From Archangium gephyra (GTDB lineage Bacteria; Myxococcota; Myxococcia; Myxococcales; Myxococcaceae), in NCBI RefSeq assembly GCF_001027285.1, contig NZ_CP011509.1:11184501-11248500 (forward strand): DNA of 64,000 bases, in the 5' to 3' direction. Each line of letters opens with the position of its first letter. The stretch's first letter is position 1. The translations under genes and the position numbers were made by a program. Below, piece after piece: positions 8,406 to 17,197 of the stretch. The notes beneath the pieces were generated by a model. The model did no database searches and was not told where the DNA came from. It saw nothing but the letters and a program-made list of their open reading frames with translations.

Positions 8406-9200
8406 ATGACGCTGAAGGTGATGACGCTCAACGTCCTCTTCGGAGGGCAGGATCGCTTCGAGTCCCTCCTCGCCCTGGTGGCGCGGGAGAGTCCGGACCT
8501 GCTGGTGCTGCAGGAGTGCCTGGGTTGGGACGATGGCGAGCGCCTGCGTCAGGTGGCCGCCACGCTGGGCCCCGAGGGCGCCGTCCACGCCCACCTGGGC
8601 TCCGCCCGCCCGCGAGGCAGCGGCAACTGCTACCACGTGGCCGTCCTCAGCCGCATGGCCCCGCGCTCCATCCGGGTGCACAACAACCCGCACTTCATCG
8701 GCCATGCGCTGGTGCAGTGCGAGTTCGACACCCGCGAGGGCCCGCTGACGTTCTTCGGGACGCACTACGACGCGCACTACGAGACGCTCCGCTTCGTCGA
8801 GGCGCGCTACCTGCGCTCGCTGCTGGACCCCGCCGCCTTCCGCGAGGGCCTCTACCTGCTGGCGGGGGATCTCAACTCGCTGTCACGCAAGGACCCGTAC
8901 CCCGTGGACCTCGCCGACCAGCTGCGCCTGGCGGGCGTGGACAAGTACGGCCACCCACCGCGCTTCGACGTCATCGATGACGTGGAGGCCTTCGGCTGGG
9001 TGGACACCCTGCGCCACCGGCCCGCCTCGCCCGCGTGGGTGACCGCGCGCCGCGTCCGCAACGGCGTGACGATCGATTACCGCACGGACTACATCTTCGC
9101 CTCGCTCCGGATGGCCGAGCGGCTCATCCACACCGAGGTCATCGACGTGGGCGAGGCCACCGACCACAACGCGGTGGTGGCCACCTTCCGCACCCATTGA
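8406..9200 (+). CDS. Endonuclease/exonuclease/phosphatase (EEP) fold hydrolase
   Basis: A 264-residue protein with the EEP metallo-hydrolase signature: MTLNVLF at 6-12 (Asn), LQEC with the metal-binding Glu (E37), THYDAHYETL, AGDLNS (Asp/Asn pair), TDYIFAS near residue 225, and a C-terminal TDHNAVVA with the catalytic His. This superfamily contains DNases, inositol-phosphate phosphatases and sphingomyelinases; the short loops and lack of a signal peptide suggest a cytoplasmic phosphodiesterase or phosphatase, but the substrate is unknown. It starts 9 bp after xdhC and is followed by a convergent lipoprotein gene 32 bp away. Confidence 0.85.
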   Translation: MTLKVMTLNVLFGGQDRFESLLALVARESPDLLVLQECLGWDDGERLRQVAATLGPEGAVHAHLGSARPRGSGNCYHVAVLSRMAPRSIRVHNNPHFIGHALVQCEFDTREGPLTFFGTHYDAHYETLRFVEARYLRSLLDPAAFREGLYLLAGDLNSLSRKDPYPVDLADQLRLAGVDKYGHPPRFDVIDDVEAFGWVDTLRHRPASPAWVTARRVRNGVTIDYRTDYIFASLRMAERLIHTEVIDVGEATDHNAVVATFRTH

Positions 9201-9232
9201 CTCCAGGCGGGCCCGCGAGGGGACTTCGTCCC

Positions 9233-9976
9233 TCACGGGGCGGCGAACACCACGGGCACCCGGCCAGACGACCTAGTCCGCGTGAAGCTGCAATCGGAGA
9301 AGTCGCAGCGCGTGATGCCCGGGTCGTAATCCCCCTCGAGCGCGATGAAGCCCTCACCCGCGGGGACCTCGGCGGGAACCGTGATGGAGAGGCGATTACC
9401 GTCCCGGACGTAGCCGTGGTTGAAGTGGAAGTTCTGCTCTCCACTGAAGAACGACAGCGACTCGAAGCTCGGAGGGTTGTCGAGGAACGCGGCGGCCGTA
9501 TCAGTGGCCGGCGAGCGCTCCACCACCACCGTCTGCCCGGGGTGCAGGACGCCATCCTCGGGGGAGACGACGCGGATGGACATCGGCGCGAACACGTTCT
9601 GGAACTCCACGACGCGCTCGAGGCCCAGGTCGAAGAGGCGGAAGGTGATCTTCTCGCTGTCCGCCGGGGCTACCCCCGTGAACCAGATGGGTTCACAGTT
9701 ATTGCTGAAGGGCTTCTTGAACTTGCTCCCCCGGCCCCGGATGTCCGCCGGCTTCCCGTTCACGGTGGCCTGCGCCGTCATGGACAGCACCGAGCAGTCA
9801 CCTTCAGGGTGGGCCTCGAAGTCGGACGCGTAGATGCTCACGCTGAAGCGCACCAGGCCGTCACCGGCGTCCTCCGCGGAGTACACGGTGAAAAAGCTGG
9901 TCCTGTTGTCGTCCGCCAGGTCACCGCAGCCCACCGCCATCGCGAGCACACCACCGAGCATCAGCTGTCGAATCAT
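9233..9976 (-). CDS. Hypothetical lipoprotein
   Basis: A 247-residue protein starting MIRQLMLGGVLAMAVGC: a basic n-region, a hydrophobic core and a lipobox-like end before the Cys, so probably a lipid-anchored periplasmic or outer-membrane protein. The mature part has several Cys that could form disulphides (EGDCSVL, NNCEP, RCDFSDC) and is rich in predicted beta strand (RVVSPEDGVLHPGQTVVVE, reminiscent of Ig-like cell-surface domains). I do not recognise the family. An ATG at 9988 is an alternative start adding four residues. The 235 bp upstream contain nested inverted repeats at 10,070-10,096. Confidence 0.75.
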   Translation of the reverse strand: MIRQLMLGGVLAMAVGCGDLADDNRTSFFTVYSAEDAGDGLVRFSVSIYASDFEAHPEGDCSVLSMTAQATVNGKPADIRGRGSKFKKPFSNNCEPIWFTGVAPADSEKITFRLFDLGLERVVEFQNVFAPMSIRVVSPEDGVLHPGQTVVVERSPATDTAAAFLDNPPSFESLSFFSGEQNFHFNHGYVRDGNRLSITVPAEVPAGEGFIALEGDYDPGITRCDFSDCSFTRTRSSGRVPVVFAAP

Positions 9977-10069
9977 TCCGTTCACCATGGCCGGGTTGCG
10001 TAGCATCGAACATGCCAGGGGCTCGCCCGAGGGGCGGAATGGACGCTCGCCGCTGCTCTGTAGCGGGAT

Positions 10070-10096
10070 GTGCATGCCCTCATGCACCGGGGTGCA
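10070..10096. promoter_or_regulatory. Nested inverted repeats between Roco gene and lipoprotein gene
   Basis: GTGCATG (10,070-10,076) pairs with CATGCAC (10,081-10,087) around CCCT. Overlapping it, TGCACC (10,083-10,088) pairs with GGTGCA (10,091-10,096) around GG. The two hairpins share bases and are mutually exclusive. They lie downstream of the Roco stop and about 95 bp upstream of the lipoprotein start on the same strand. No U-tract follows, so an operator or RNA switch-like element is as likely as a terminator. Confidence 0.4.
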
Positions 10097-10211
10097 CACC
10101 CCTGCGCATACTTCGAGTGTCCCCGGCCAGCACAACACCCCGCTCAGGAACAGTAGACGCCCCTCCACGAGAGCTGCTCCAGGCCTTCGACACCGTCGAG
10201 CGGGGGCGCTC

Positions 10212-12986
10212 CTACAAACGCTGCCGCCCTTTTCGGAGCTCCAGGATCTTGCGCTCAATGCCCTCTGAAACGTCGCGCCAGGCGGAGTCCTCGTTCGGCC
10301 ACAACGTCACGGCGAGCCCGTTCTTGGGGAGGGCCTGGAGCTTCGCGAACGGCGCGCTCTTCCAGTTCACATCCCGTAGAATGACGGGGATGACCACGGC
10401 GGTCCCCGCCTCGTGCCGCGCCAGGGCCGAGGTCATCTCGACATCGTAGCAATAGTCCGAGGCCAGGAAGTCCGCGCTCACCAGCAGCAGGATGATGTCG
10501 GCTCTTTCGAACTGGCTGGAGAGCTGCTCCTTCCACTCCTCGCCGGGTCCGATCATCCGCTCATGCCAGGTGGTGAGCAGCCCCTGACGTTGGAGCAGCG
10601 TGAGGTGCGGCTCCAGCCTGCTCCGCAGTGCCTCGTCCTTCTGGGAGTAGCTGTAGAAGAGATGCACGGGAGCGTCGAGCTGGCTCAGGTGCACCCACGA
10701 CATGGTCCGCACCAGGGAACTCTTGCCACCCAGCATACCGGGAGCATTGATGAGAAATGGATCCAGATGCTCCTTGGCATGGATCGGCAGATTCACACCA
10801 TTCAGGAGCTCTTTCACCTGGAGCTTTTCGACGCGGTTGCCAACCACCTTCGGGAGCTCGGTCTGCTCGTTCGCCTCGAATATCAGCAACTCCGCGTAGG
10901 GGATGACGACTTCGGGGTGTCCGGGAACGGGCACCATCTCTTGTGGGTCCAGCTTCGGGATGTCTCGGTGGATGCGCTCGAAATCCGAGCGGATGATCGC
11001 CAGCAATCGCCGCCGTCCCTCGACCGGGCCCGTCACGGAGATGAGCACCTTCTTTTCGGCGGGATCCGCCTTGACGAGGGCCCGGTTCCCCTCGAACCGG
11101 AGAATCACCCCTGTGCGCCAACGCGGCAGCTCTTCGCTCATCGCATGGGTGCGCACGATGAACCGGGGAAGCAGCCCCTCGGGAATCACGGGGTAATGGT
11201 ATTGGAAGTTGAGACATTCCTCGGGCCGGAAGTCGGCGGCCTCCGCCGGCTCCTGTTTGTCCAGCAACTCCGGAACGAGGTAGCGCGCATCATTGTCCGG
11301 GAAGGCGAAACACAGCTCGAACTTCTTCATCAGGTCGAGCAAGAAGCGGTACATCGCAGGAGGGTATTTCTTGGGCTCGAGAATCCGAGCCACATCCCTC
11401 AACCCCAGAACACCGCGCTGCTCCGCCAACAACTGCGAACTCAAGAGCTTGTAGATCCCATTGGTCACCCAATGTGGATTGAGCACATGGGTGTCCTGAA
11501 GCCGTGGGTCATCCTTATAATTGAGCGCGACCCCAAGCTGATGGAGGTGCACCGCCAACGACTCCTGCGCACCGGGCTCCGTCTCGCCATGCTTCTGACA
11601 GAACTTCTGGAACTCGGCGAAGGAGAGATAATTCTTCCGGGATTCCGACAGCTTGTCCTTGATCTCGAACCAACTGGCGGGGAACGCCACGCGAAGATTT
11701 TCGAGCCGGCTGGCCTCGTGCAGGATTGCTTCACGCAGGTCGTCAATGCCGGTACGGTCCGCACAATCCGTACGAATGAAGCCACGAATGCCCGGGTACT
11801 TGGCCTGTAACGCACGGCGATTGACATCGAACGAATGCTCGTGGGCCTTGTTGAGGACGATCAACACGGGAGAACCCTCCCCGAAGCTTTCGATCATTCT
11901 CAACCAGTAATCCGCGTCCTGATCTTCTGTTCCTTCACGGCCACTGAGGACGAGCAGGTACAGACTGCGCTGCGTCAGGAAGAACTGATGGGTTGCGTGG
12001 AGGATCTCCTGTCCGCCGAAATCCCAGAGATGGAGCCTTGCATCCTCATTGTTCAGGCGAACCGGCCAGGGGGAGATCTGGATGCCCTCCGTCTTGGCTT
12101 CACCCAGCTTGAACTTGTCATGGAGCAGGCGGTTGACCAGCGACGTCTTTCCCACACCCCCGCGTCCCACGAGGATCAGCTTCGCTTCATTGAGAGGCCG
12201 CCGCGCCTTCTTGATGCGGAAATAGAACTCCAGGATCAAATCAGGTGAAGCTGGCGTCAACCTGTTCAACAAGACTTCCGCATAGGTCGGGCCGAGGAGT
12301 TCCGGTGGCAACTTGAGTGCCGGATTGCCATGCAAGAACAGCTGCCCCAACCCCTTCAACTTCCTCAGGCTCTCTGGAAGCTTCGTCAAACTGTTGTTCG
12401 AGAGCACCAGAGTCTTGAGGGCTGACAACTGCCCCATGGATTCCGGTAGTGATTTCAGCTCATTGCCTTCAACCTGGAGATGTTCCAGCTTCTCGAGCCG
12501 CCCAATGGATTCTGGCAGCACGGTCAGGAGGTTCCCTGTAATCCAGAGTCCTTCCAGCGATTTCAAGTCACCGATCCGCTCAGGCAACACGGCCAATCCG
12601 TTGACCGAGGCGGAGAGGGTGCGCAACTGTGTCAGCCGGCAGATGGAATCAGGCAAAGCAGTCAGCCTGGTCCTGGTCAGCTCAAGCCCCACCAGTTGCT
12701 CGAGCTGCCCCATGGACTCAGGAAGCGCGGCCAGCGGATTGGCGCCGGCCGATAGCGATGTCAACTCCGTCAGTCCGCCGATCCAATCCGGTAACGTGGT
12801 CAGATTGTTGTTGGAGACATTCAGGGTGTACAAATGCGTTAGTCGGCCTATGGAGGCGGGAAGCGCATCGAGCCCCAGACCCGAAAGATCCAGGGAGCGC
12901 GCCCTCCGCCGTGCCGCTTGCCGGATGAGTTCTTCACAAATCTCTTGTGGCGTCTGGCCAGCTGGCTTCCGAGGCATGTGAACCAT
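10212..12986 (-). CDS. LRR-Roc-COR-TIR protein (bacterial Roco GTPase with TIR effector domain)
   Basis: A 924-residue cytoplasmic multidomain protein. Residues 30-235 hold about nine leucine-rich repeats of the L..LP.SIG.L type. A Roc GTPase domain follows (about 266-425): P-loop GRGGVGKTS at 274-282, DFGGQE at 322-327, and NKAH at 379-382 in place of NKxD. A COR-like region occupies roughly 435-710, including HVLNPHWVTNGIYKLL and YLVPELL, typical of Roco proteins. The C-terminus (773-915) is a TIR_2 domain: HLFYSYSQKDE, then DYCYDVEM where E850 is at the position of the NAD-hydrolase glutamate. LRRs would sense a ligand, Roc-COR act as a GTP-controlled dimer switch, and TIR signal or degrade NAD+ (inference). 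The GTP-specificity Asp is replaced by His. Base composition is somewhat less GC-rich than its neighbours. ATG at 12977 is an alternative start. Confidence 0.92.
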   Translation of the reverse strand: MVHMPRKPAGQTPQEICEELIRQAARRRARSLDLSGLGLDALPASIGRLTHLYTLNVSNNNLTTLPDWIGGLTELTSLSAGANPLAALPESMGQLEQLVGLELTRTRLTALPDSICRLTQLRTLSASVNGLAVLPERIGDLKSLEGLWITGNLLTVLPESIGRLEKLEHLQVEGNELKSLPESMGQLSALKTLVLSNNSLTKLPESLRKLKGLGQLFLHGNPALKLPPELLGPTYAEVLLNRLTPASPDLILEFYFRIKKARRPLNEAKLILVGRGGVGKTSLVNRLLHDKFKLGEAKTEGIQISPWPVRLNNEDARLHLWDFGGQEILHATHQFFLTQRSLYLLVLSGREGTEDQDADYWLRMIESFGEGSPVLIVLNKAHEHSFDVNRRALQAKYPGIRGFIRTDCADRTGIDDLREAILHEASRLENLRVAFPASWFEIKDKLSESRKNYLSFAEFQKFCQKHGETEPGAQESLAVHLHQLGVALNYKDDPRLQDTHVLNPHWVTNGIYKLLSSQLLAEQRGVLGLRDVARILEPKKYPPAMYRFLLDLMKKFELCFAFPDNDARYLVPELLDKQEPAEAADFRPEECLNFQYHYPVIPEGLLPRFIVRTHAMSEELPRWRTGVILRFEGNRALVKADPAEKKVLISVTGPVEGRRRLLAIIRSDFERIHRDIPKLDPQEMVPVPGHPEVVIPYAELLIFEANEQTELPKVVGNRVEKLQVKELLNGVNLPIHAKEHLDPFLINAPGMLGGKSSLVRTMSWVHLSQLDAPVHLFYSYSQKDEALRSRLEPHLTLLQRQGLLTTWHERMIGPGEEWKEQLSSQFERADIILLLVSADFLASDYCYDVEMTSALARHEAGTAVVIPVILRDVNWKSAPFAKLQALPKNGLAVTLWPNEDSAWRDVSEGIERKILELRKGRQRL

Positions 12987-13113
12987 CTAGCCCGTCCAAA
13001 TGGCCCTGCAAAGAAGACGACACGGGCGCCTCTTCCCCCAGTGTCCACGGACCACTCCCTGCTACAAGCCCACTACCCGCGCCACGTTTGGCGCGGCGTG
13101 CCTGGAGGAGAAC

Positions 13114-13950
13114 ATGGTGGTGCTCACGGATGAGGGTTCTCGCGCGGAGATCGTCCCCGAGCGGGGAGCACTCGTCAGCCGCTTCATCGTCGAGGGCGAG
13201 CCCATCCTCTTCCTCGACGAGAGCACCCTGGCGGACCCCACGAAGAACGTGCGCGGCGGCATCCCCGTGCTCTTCCCCGCCCCCGGCGTCCTCCCCGGCA
13301 ACAAGTACACGGCGGATGGCCGCGAGTACCCCATGCGCCGCCATGGCTTCGCCCGCGACCTGCCCTGGGAGGTGCGCAGCCAGGAGACTTCACGCGTGGT
13401 ACTCGCGCTCGGACACTCGGAGCAGACCCTGCGCGAGTTCCCCTGGCGCTTCGAGGCTCGCCTCGCCGTGACGCTCCTCGGCTCCGCGCTCCACCTGTCC
13501 TTCAGCGCCGAGAACCGCGACTCGCGGCCCATGCCCCTGCACCTCGGCTACCACCCGTACTTCCACGTCCCCCAAGCCAACAAGGTCTCCGCCAGCGTCG
13601 AGACCGATGCCTCCCGCGCCTGGGACAACCGCAAGGGCGCTCATGTCGCCCTCACCGGACTGGAGCTCACCGGGCCCGAGGTGGACATGCACCTGCTCGA
13701 CCACTCGCTGCACGGCACCACCCTGGAGCGCGGGCCCGGCCTGCGCCCGGTGGAGCTCGCCTGGAGCCCCTCCTTCACCACCCTGGTGGTGTGGACGCTC
13801 GAGGGCCGTGACTTCGTCTGCGTGGAACCCTGGACCGCCCCCGGTGGCGCCCTCCAGACCCACCAGGGGCTGCTCACCGTCGCCCCTGGAGACACCTTCG
13901 CCTCCGAGTTCGAGATCAGCGTCGAGCCAATGGCCCGCTTCGTCCGCTAA
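13114..13950 (+). CDS. Aldose 1-epimerase family protein (galactose mutarotase-like fold)
   Basis: A 278-residue protein. A GGAGGAG site seven bases before the ATG at 13,114 decides this start over earlier in-frame codons. Features of the mutarotase/YeaD family: an early FLDE segment, GGIPVLFPAPG, a MRRHGFARD motif carrying the His/Gly/Phe/Arg conserved in hexose-6-phosphate mutarotases, MPLHLGYHPYF with the second His, and a late CVEPWTAP containing the catalytic-type Glu. It would interconvert alpha and beta anomers of a sugar or sugar phosphate. The RHGFARD form resembles D-hexose-6-phosphate mutarotases (YeaD) more than GalM. It is 9 bp upstream of threonine synthase and probably co-transcribed with it, though no metabolic link is obvious. 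Confidence 0.87.
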   Translation: MVVLTDEGSRAEIVPERGALVSRFIVEGEPILFLDESTLADPTKNVRGGIPVLFPAPGVLPGNKYTADGREYPMRRHGFARDLPWEVRSQETSRVVLALGHSEQTLREFPWRFEARLAVTLLGSALHLSFSAENRDSRPMPLHLGYHPYFHVPQANKVSASVETDASRAWDNRKGAHVALTGLELTGPEVDMHLLDHSLHGTTLERGPGLRPVELAWSPSFTTLVVWTLEGRDFVCVEPWTAPGGALQTHQGLLTVAPGDTFASEFEISVEPMARFVR

Positions 13951-13959
13951 AAGGCCGCC

Positions 13960-15165
13960 ATGTCCTTCCTCTCCCATCTCGAGTGCTCGCGCTGCCGCAA
14001 GACGCATGACGCGGACCGGGTCCAGAACCTGTGCGACTGTGGCGGCCCGCTGCTCGTGCGCTATGACCTGAAGGCCGTTGCCAAGGCTGTGCGCCCCGCC
14101 GACCTCGCCGGCCGTGTCTCCTCGCTGTGGCGCTACCGCGAGGTCCTGCCCCTCCGCGATGACAAGAACATCGTCACGCTCGGCGAAGGCATGACGCCAC
14201 TGTTTCCCCTGCCGCGCCTGGGTAAGGAGATCGGCCTGCCCGACCTGTGGCTGAAGGACGAGGGGTTGAATCCCACCGCCTCCTTCAAGGCCCGCGGCGC
14301 CGCCACCGGTGTCAGCCGCGCCCTCGAGCTGGGCATCAAGGCGCTCGCCATGCCCACCAACGGCAATGCCGGCGGCGCCTGGGCCAGCTACGGCGCTCGC
14401 GCCGGGATGTCCGTGACACTCGTCATGCCCACCGACGCTCCCGCCATGAGTGTGTTGGAGGCCACCGCCGTCGGCGCCAACGCGTACATGGTGAAGGGGC
14501 AGATTACCGATGCTGGCGCCATCGTCGGCCGCTCGGCCAAGGCCCATGGCTGGTTCGAGGCCGCCACCCTCAAGGAGCCGTACCGCATCGAGGGCAAGAA
14601 GACGATGGGGTACGAGATCGCCGAGCAGCTCGGATGGACCCTGCCCGACGTCATCCTGTACCCCACCGGCGGCGGCGTGGGCATCATCGGCATCTACAAG
14701 GCCCTGTTGGAGATGCGCGAGATGGGCTGGCTCCCCGAGAACGTCCGCTTCCCCAAGCTCGTCGCCGTCCAGGCCGAGGGCTGCCAGCCCATCGTGAAGG
14801 CCTTCCGCGAGGGCAAGGACGTCTCCGAGAAGTGGGAGAACGCGTCGACTGTTGCCCAGGGGATCCGCGTGCCCAAGGCGCTCGGCGACTTCCTCGTGCT
14901 CCAGGCCGTTCGCGAGACGGGTGGCACCTGCGTGGCCGTGCCGGATGCGGACACGATGTGGGGCTTGGAGCGCATCAGCCGCACGGAGGGAGCGTTCATC
15001 TGCCCCGAGGGCGCGGCGCTCGTGGGGGCCGCGCGGATGCTGCTGCGCGATGGGTGGCTCGAGGCCGGTCAGCGTGTGCTGCTGCTCAATACCGGCGCCG
15101 GTATCAAGTACCCGGATGTCATGAGCCCGAAGCTGCCCGTGCTCGAGTTGAACGCCACTCTGTGA
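13960..15165 (+). CDS. thrC: Threonine synthase
   Basis: A 401-residue PLP enzyme converting O-phosphohomoserine to threonine. The N-terminus has paired cysteines (C9, C12, C25, C27) forming a zinc-ribbon-like cap found in many bacterial and archaeal ThrC proteins. The PLP lysine is K110 in NPTASFKARG; PTNGNAGGAWASYG is the Asn-bearing substrate loop, and PTGGGVGIIG is the glycine-rich phosphate-binding loop for PLP. Length and motif order match the shorter, non-yeast-type threonine synthases. Cysteate or threonine deaminase-like relatives are less likely because of the zinc-ribbon start. It ends about 75 bp before a convergent gene, with a strong hairpin between. Confidence 0.93.
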   Translation: MSFLSHLECSRCRKTHDADRVQNLCDCGGPLLVRYDLKAVAKAVRPADLAGRVSSLWRYREVLPLRDDKNIVTLGEGMTPLFPLPRLGKEIGLPDLWLKDEGLNPTASFKARGAATGVSRALELGIKALAMPTNGNAGGAWASYGARAGMSVTLVMPTDAPAMSVLEATAVGANAYMVKGQITDAGAIVGRSAKAHGWFEAATLKEPYRIEGKKTMGYEIAEQLGWTLPDVILYPTGGGVGIIGIYKALLEMREMGWLPENVRFPKLVAVQAEGCQPIVKAFREGKDVSEKWENASTVAQGIRVPKALGDFLVLQAVRETGGTCVAVPDADTMWGLERISRTEGAFICPEGAALVGAARMLLRDGWLEAGQRVLLLNTGAGIKYPDVMSPKLPVLELNATL

Positions 15166-15218
15166 TTCGTGGCGTGGGCCACGGGCTCAACCTGGGGCCC
15201 GTGGCACCCTCACCCCGT

Positions 15219-15239
15219 CCCTCTCCCGAGGGGAGAGGG
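15219..15239. terminator. Perfect 9-bp hairpin between convergent genes
   Basis: CCCTCTCCC (15,219-15,227), loop GAG, GGGAGAGGG (15,231-15,239). It lies between the thrC stop and the stop of the VanX-like gene and is preceded by CCCTCACCCCG, making it a full copy of the dispersed repeat found in coding DNA near 52.7 kb. A bidirectional terminator role is plausible; neither strand has a good U-tract. Confidence 0.55.
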
Positions 15240-15240
15240 G

Positions 15241-15870
15241 TTATTTGGGCTCCGGGGCCGGAGTGGCGGCCTCGGACTCCTTCGTGAATGGCACGTCCAG
15301 CACCGGCAGCTTCGTCGCTCCCGGCAGATCGTAGTGCCACCACTCCATCGGGTTCCTCTTGAAGCCCGCTCCCTCCATCGCCTTCCGGAGGATCTCCCGG
15401 TGCTTCCGCGACGTCTCCGTCCCTCCCTGGTAGCTGTGGTGCGCCTTCGGCTCGAATGAGTCGAACTCCGTCGGCATCTCCACTTCCGTCCCGTCCATCG
15501 TCGTCAGCGTCAGGTCCACCGCCGCCCCACGGTTGTGGTTGCCCCCCTTCTTCGGGTTCGCCACGTAGCCGGGCTTCGGGAGGATCTTCCACATCTGCCA
15601 CTGCACCGCGATCGGCCGGTAGCAGTCGTACACCTTCAGCCGGTACCCCTGCGCGCGCAGCGTCTCCGCCGCCTTCGCCAGCCGCTCGGCCGCGTCGTGC
15701 CGCAGCATGCAGCGCGCTCCGTCCGGGTACACCTTCTGCTTCAGGAAGTTGTCCGGCGTGGCGTACTTCATGTCCACCACCAGGTCCTTCACCACCTCGG
15801 TGGCGTCCACCACCGGCGCGTTCCCCGCCGCCAGCCACAGCCCCATCGCCACGCTTGCCACTCCCGACAT
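15241..15870 (-). CDS. D-alanyl-D-alanine dipeptidase (VanX/DdpX family), exported
   Basis: A 209-residue protein with a short hydrophobic N-terminal signal (about 1-17). It carries the M15D zinc-peptidase signature: the zinc ligands H112 and D119 in NHNRGAAVD, catalytic E176 and zinc ligand H179 in EWWHYD, and the Arg-containing DCYRP (R85). These enzymes split D-Ala-D-Ala. In the cytoplasm this gives vancomycin resistance; exported forms recycle wall-derived dipeptide, and a VanX-like protein is also known in Myxococcus. No vanH or vanA is nearby, so recycling or predation-related use is more likely than glycopeptide resistance (inference). The start is one base after the queC stop, so translation is probably coupled. 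Confidence 0.9.
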   Translation of the reverse strand: MSGVASVAMGLWLAAGNAPVVDATEVVKDLVVDMKYATPDNFLKQKVYPDGARCMLRHDAAERLAKAAETLRAQGYRLKVYDCYRPIAVQWQMWKILPKPGYVANPKKGGNHNRGAAVDLTLTTMDGTEVEMPTEFDSFEPKAHHSYQGGTETSRKHREILRKAMEGAGFKRNPMEWWHYDLPGATKLPVLDVPFTKESEAATPAPEPK

Positions 15871-15871
15871 C

Positions 15872-16576
15872 TCAGGCTCCCTTCACGTAGGACGTGGGGT
15901 CCGCGACCCCCGCCTGCTCGAATCCCCGGCGCCGCAGCACGCAGCTGTCACACCGCCCACACGCCCTCCCCTCCCCGTCCGGGTCGTAGCACGAGTGCGT
16001 CATCGAATAGTCCACCCCCAGCTTCACCCCCGCCCGGATGATGTCCGCCTTCGTCATCCCCGACAGCGGCGCCCTCACCTCGAAGCGCGTCCCCTCCACT
16101 CCCGCCTTCGTCGCCAGCGTCGCCATCTGCTCGAACGCCCGGATGAACTCGGGCCGGCAGTCCGGATACCCGCTGTAGTCCACCGCGTTCACGCCAATGT
16201 AGATGACGCTCGCCTCCACCACCTCCGCCAGCCCCAGCGCCAACGACAGGAACAGCGCGTTGCGCGCCGGCACGTAGGTGATGGGAATGCCGTGCGACAG
16301 CTCGTCCTCGGGCCGGTCCTTGGGCACGTCGATGTCCGCCGTCAGGGCCGAGCCGCCCACCTGCCGCAGGTCCACCGTCACCACCCGGAAGTCCTTCACG
16401 CCCATGGCCTGTGTCACCCGGCGCGCCCGATCCAGCTCCACCGAGTGCCGCTGCCCGTAGGACACCGCGAGGCACACCGGCTCGAAGCCGTCCGCCTTCG
16501 CCATCGCCAGCACCGTCGTCGAGTCCAGCCCGCCCGACAGCAGTACCACCGCCTTCTTCTTGTTATTGCCCGCCAT
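15872..16576 (-). CDS. queC: 7-cyano-7-deazaguanine synthase
   Basis: A 234-residue enzyme that makes preQ0 from 7-carboxy-7-deazaguanine, ammonia and ATP in queuosine biosynthesis. SGGLDS at 14-19 is the PP-loop; [12 protein letters not shown] and [18 protein letters not shown] are QueC hallmarks. The C-terminus has a four-Cys zinc site in the stretch TKADIIRAG to [18 protein letters not shown]. The ATG at 16,576 gives the usual N-terminus; an ATG at 16,603 would add nine residues. Its start overlaps the end of the preceding lipoprotein gene by 14 bp. No queD, queE or queF is in the window, so QueC is split from the rest of its pathway. Confidence 0.93.
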   Translation of the reverse strand: MAGNNKKKAVVLLSGGLDSTTVLAMAKADGFEPVCLAVSYGQRHSVELDRARRVTQAMGVKDFRVVTVDLRQVGGSALTADIDVPKDRPEDELSHGIPITYVPARNALFLSLALGLAEVVEASVIYIGVNAVDYSGYPDCRPEFIRAFEQMATLATKAGVEGTRFEVRAPLSGMTKADIIRAGVKLGVDYSMTHSCYDPDGEGRACGRCDSCVLRRRGFEQAGVADPTSYVKGA

Positions 16577-17183
16577 TGAAGCGTCGCTTCCCTTCCAGGC
16601 CATACACCGCCGTGCACGACACCGTGCACTTGCACTGCGCGCTCTTCCCCGGGAGGAAGGTCACCCTCAGCTCACCACAGGCCCTCTCGGCGTCATAGCC
16701 ATTCGCCGTGGGGCCCGGCACCGAGCCATCCGGCAGGCCCCCATCCGGCATGTTGCCGCACCGGCTCCCGATCGCCCGGTCCTGGCTGTCGCTCAGCACC
16801 ACCACCGACATCGTCTCGTCCAACTGCGCGCCCTCGCAGCCCTCGCCACAGCTCGCGAGCTGGGCCGACGCCCGGTGGACCGTCGTGTAGCGCTGCGTCG
16901 GCGCATCGAACGTCGCCGTGCGCGAGAAGCCCTCGATGGTGAACCACACCCCCGCGTCCGTGCTGTCCCGCGAGAAGACGCCCGAGAAGTCGAAGCCGCC
17001 GTCCACCAACCGGTTGAAGTCGCCTCCGTCCGGTTTGCAGTCCGTCCGCGCCCAGTTGGCCTGGGCATGGAAGTCGAACATGCCGATGGTCAGGTCCCCC
17101 GGGTACACCGTCTCGGACACGCACGCGGCGGCCAGGGCGACAACGGGGAGCGACACGAGCAGCAGCCGTCTTGTGGCGAGCAT
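16563..17183 (-). CDS. Hypothetical lipoprotein
   Basis: A 206-residue protein beginning [21 protein letters not shown], a lipoprotein signal with lipobox LAAAC (Cys about residue 21). The mature part has no recognised domain. It contains many cysteines, including CGEGCEGA near the middle and CKCTVSC near the end, which suggest a disulphide-stabilised periplasmic or surface protein. Gly/Pro-rich stretches ([13 protein letters not shown]) look like linkers. It starts 15 bp after the giant TPR gene and its last codons overlap queC, so it is inside a four-gene leftward operon. No strong ribosome binding site is visible. Confidence 0.75.
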   Translation of the reverse strand: MLATRRLLLVSLPVVALAAACVSETVYPGDLTIGMFDFHAQANWARTDCKPDGGDFNRLVDGGFDFSGVFSRDSTDAGVWFTIEGFSRTATFDAPTQRYTTVHRASAQLASCGEGCEGAQLDETMSVVVLSDSQDRAIGSRCGNMPDGGLPDGSVPGPTANGYDAERACGELRVTFLPGKSAQCKCTVSCTAVYGLEGKRRFNGGQ

Positions 17184-17197
17184 AGAGTCTCGAAAGG

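Noticed and set aside
15241-16576. VanX-like plus adjacent genes as a vancomycin-resistance cluster
   Set aside because: No vanH, vanA/B-type ligase, vanR or vanS is present; the dipeptidase has its own export signal and lies in an operon with queC.
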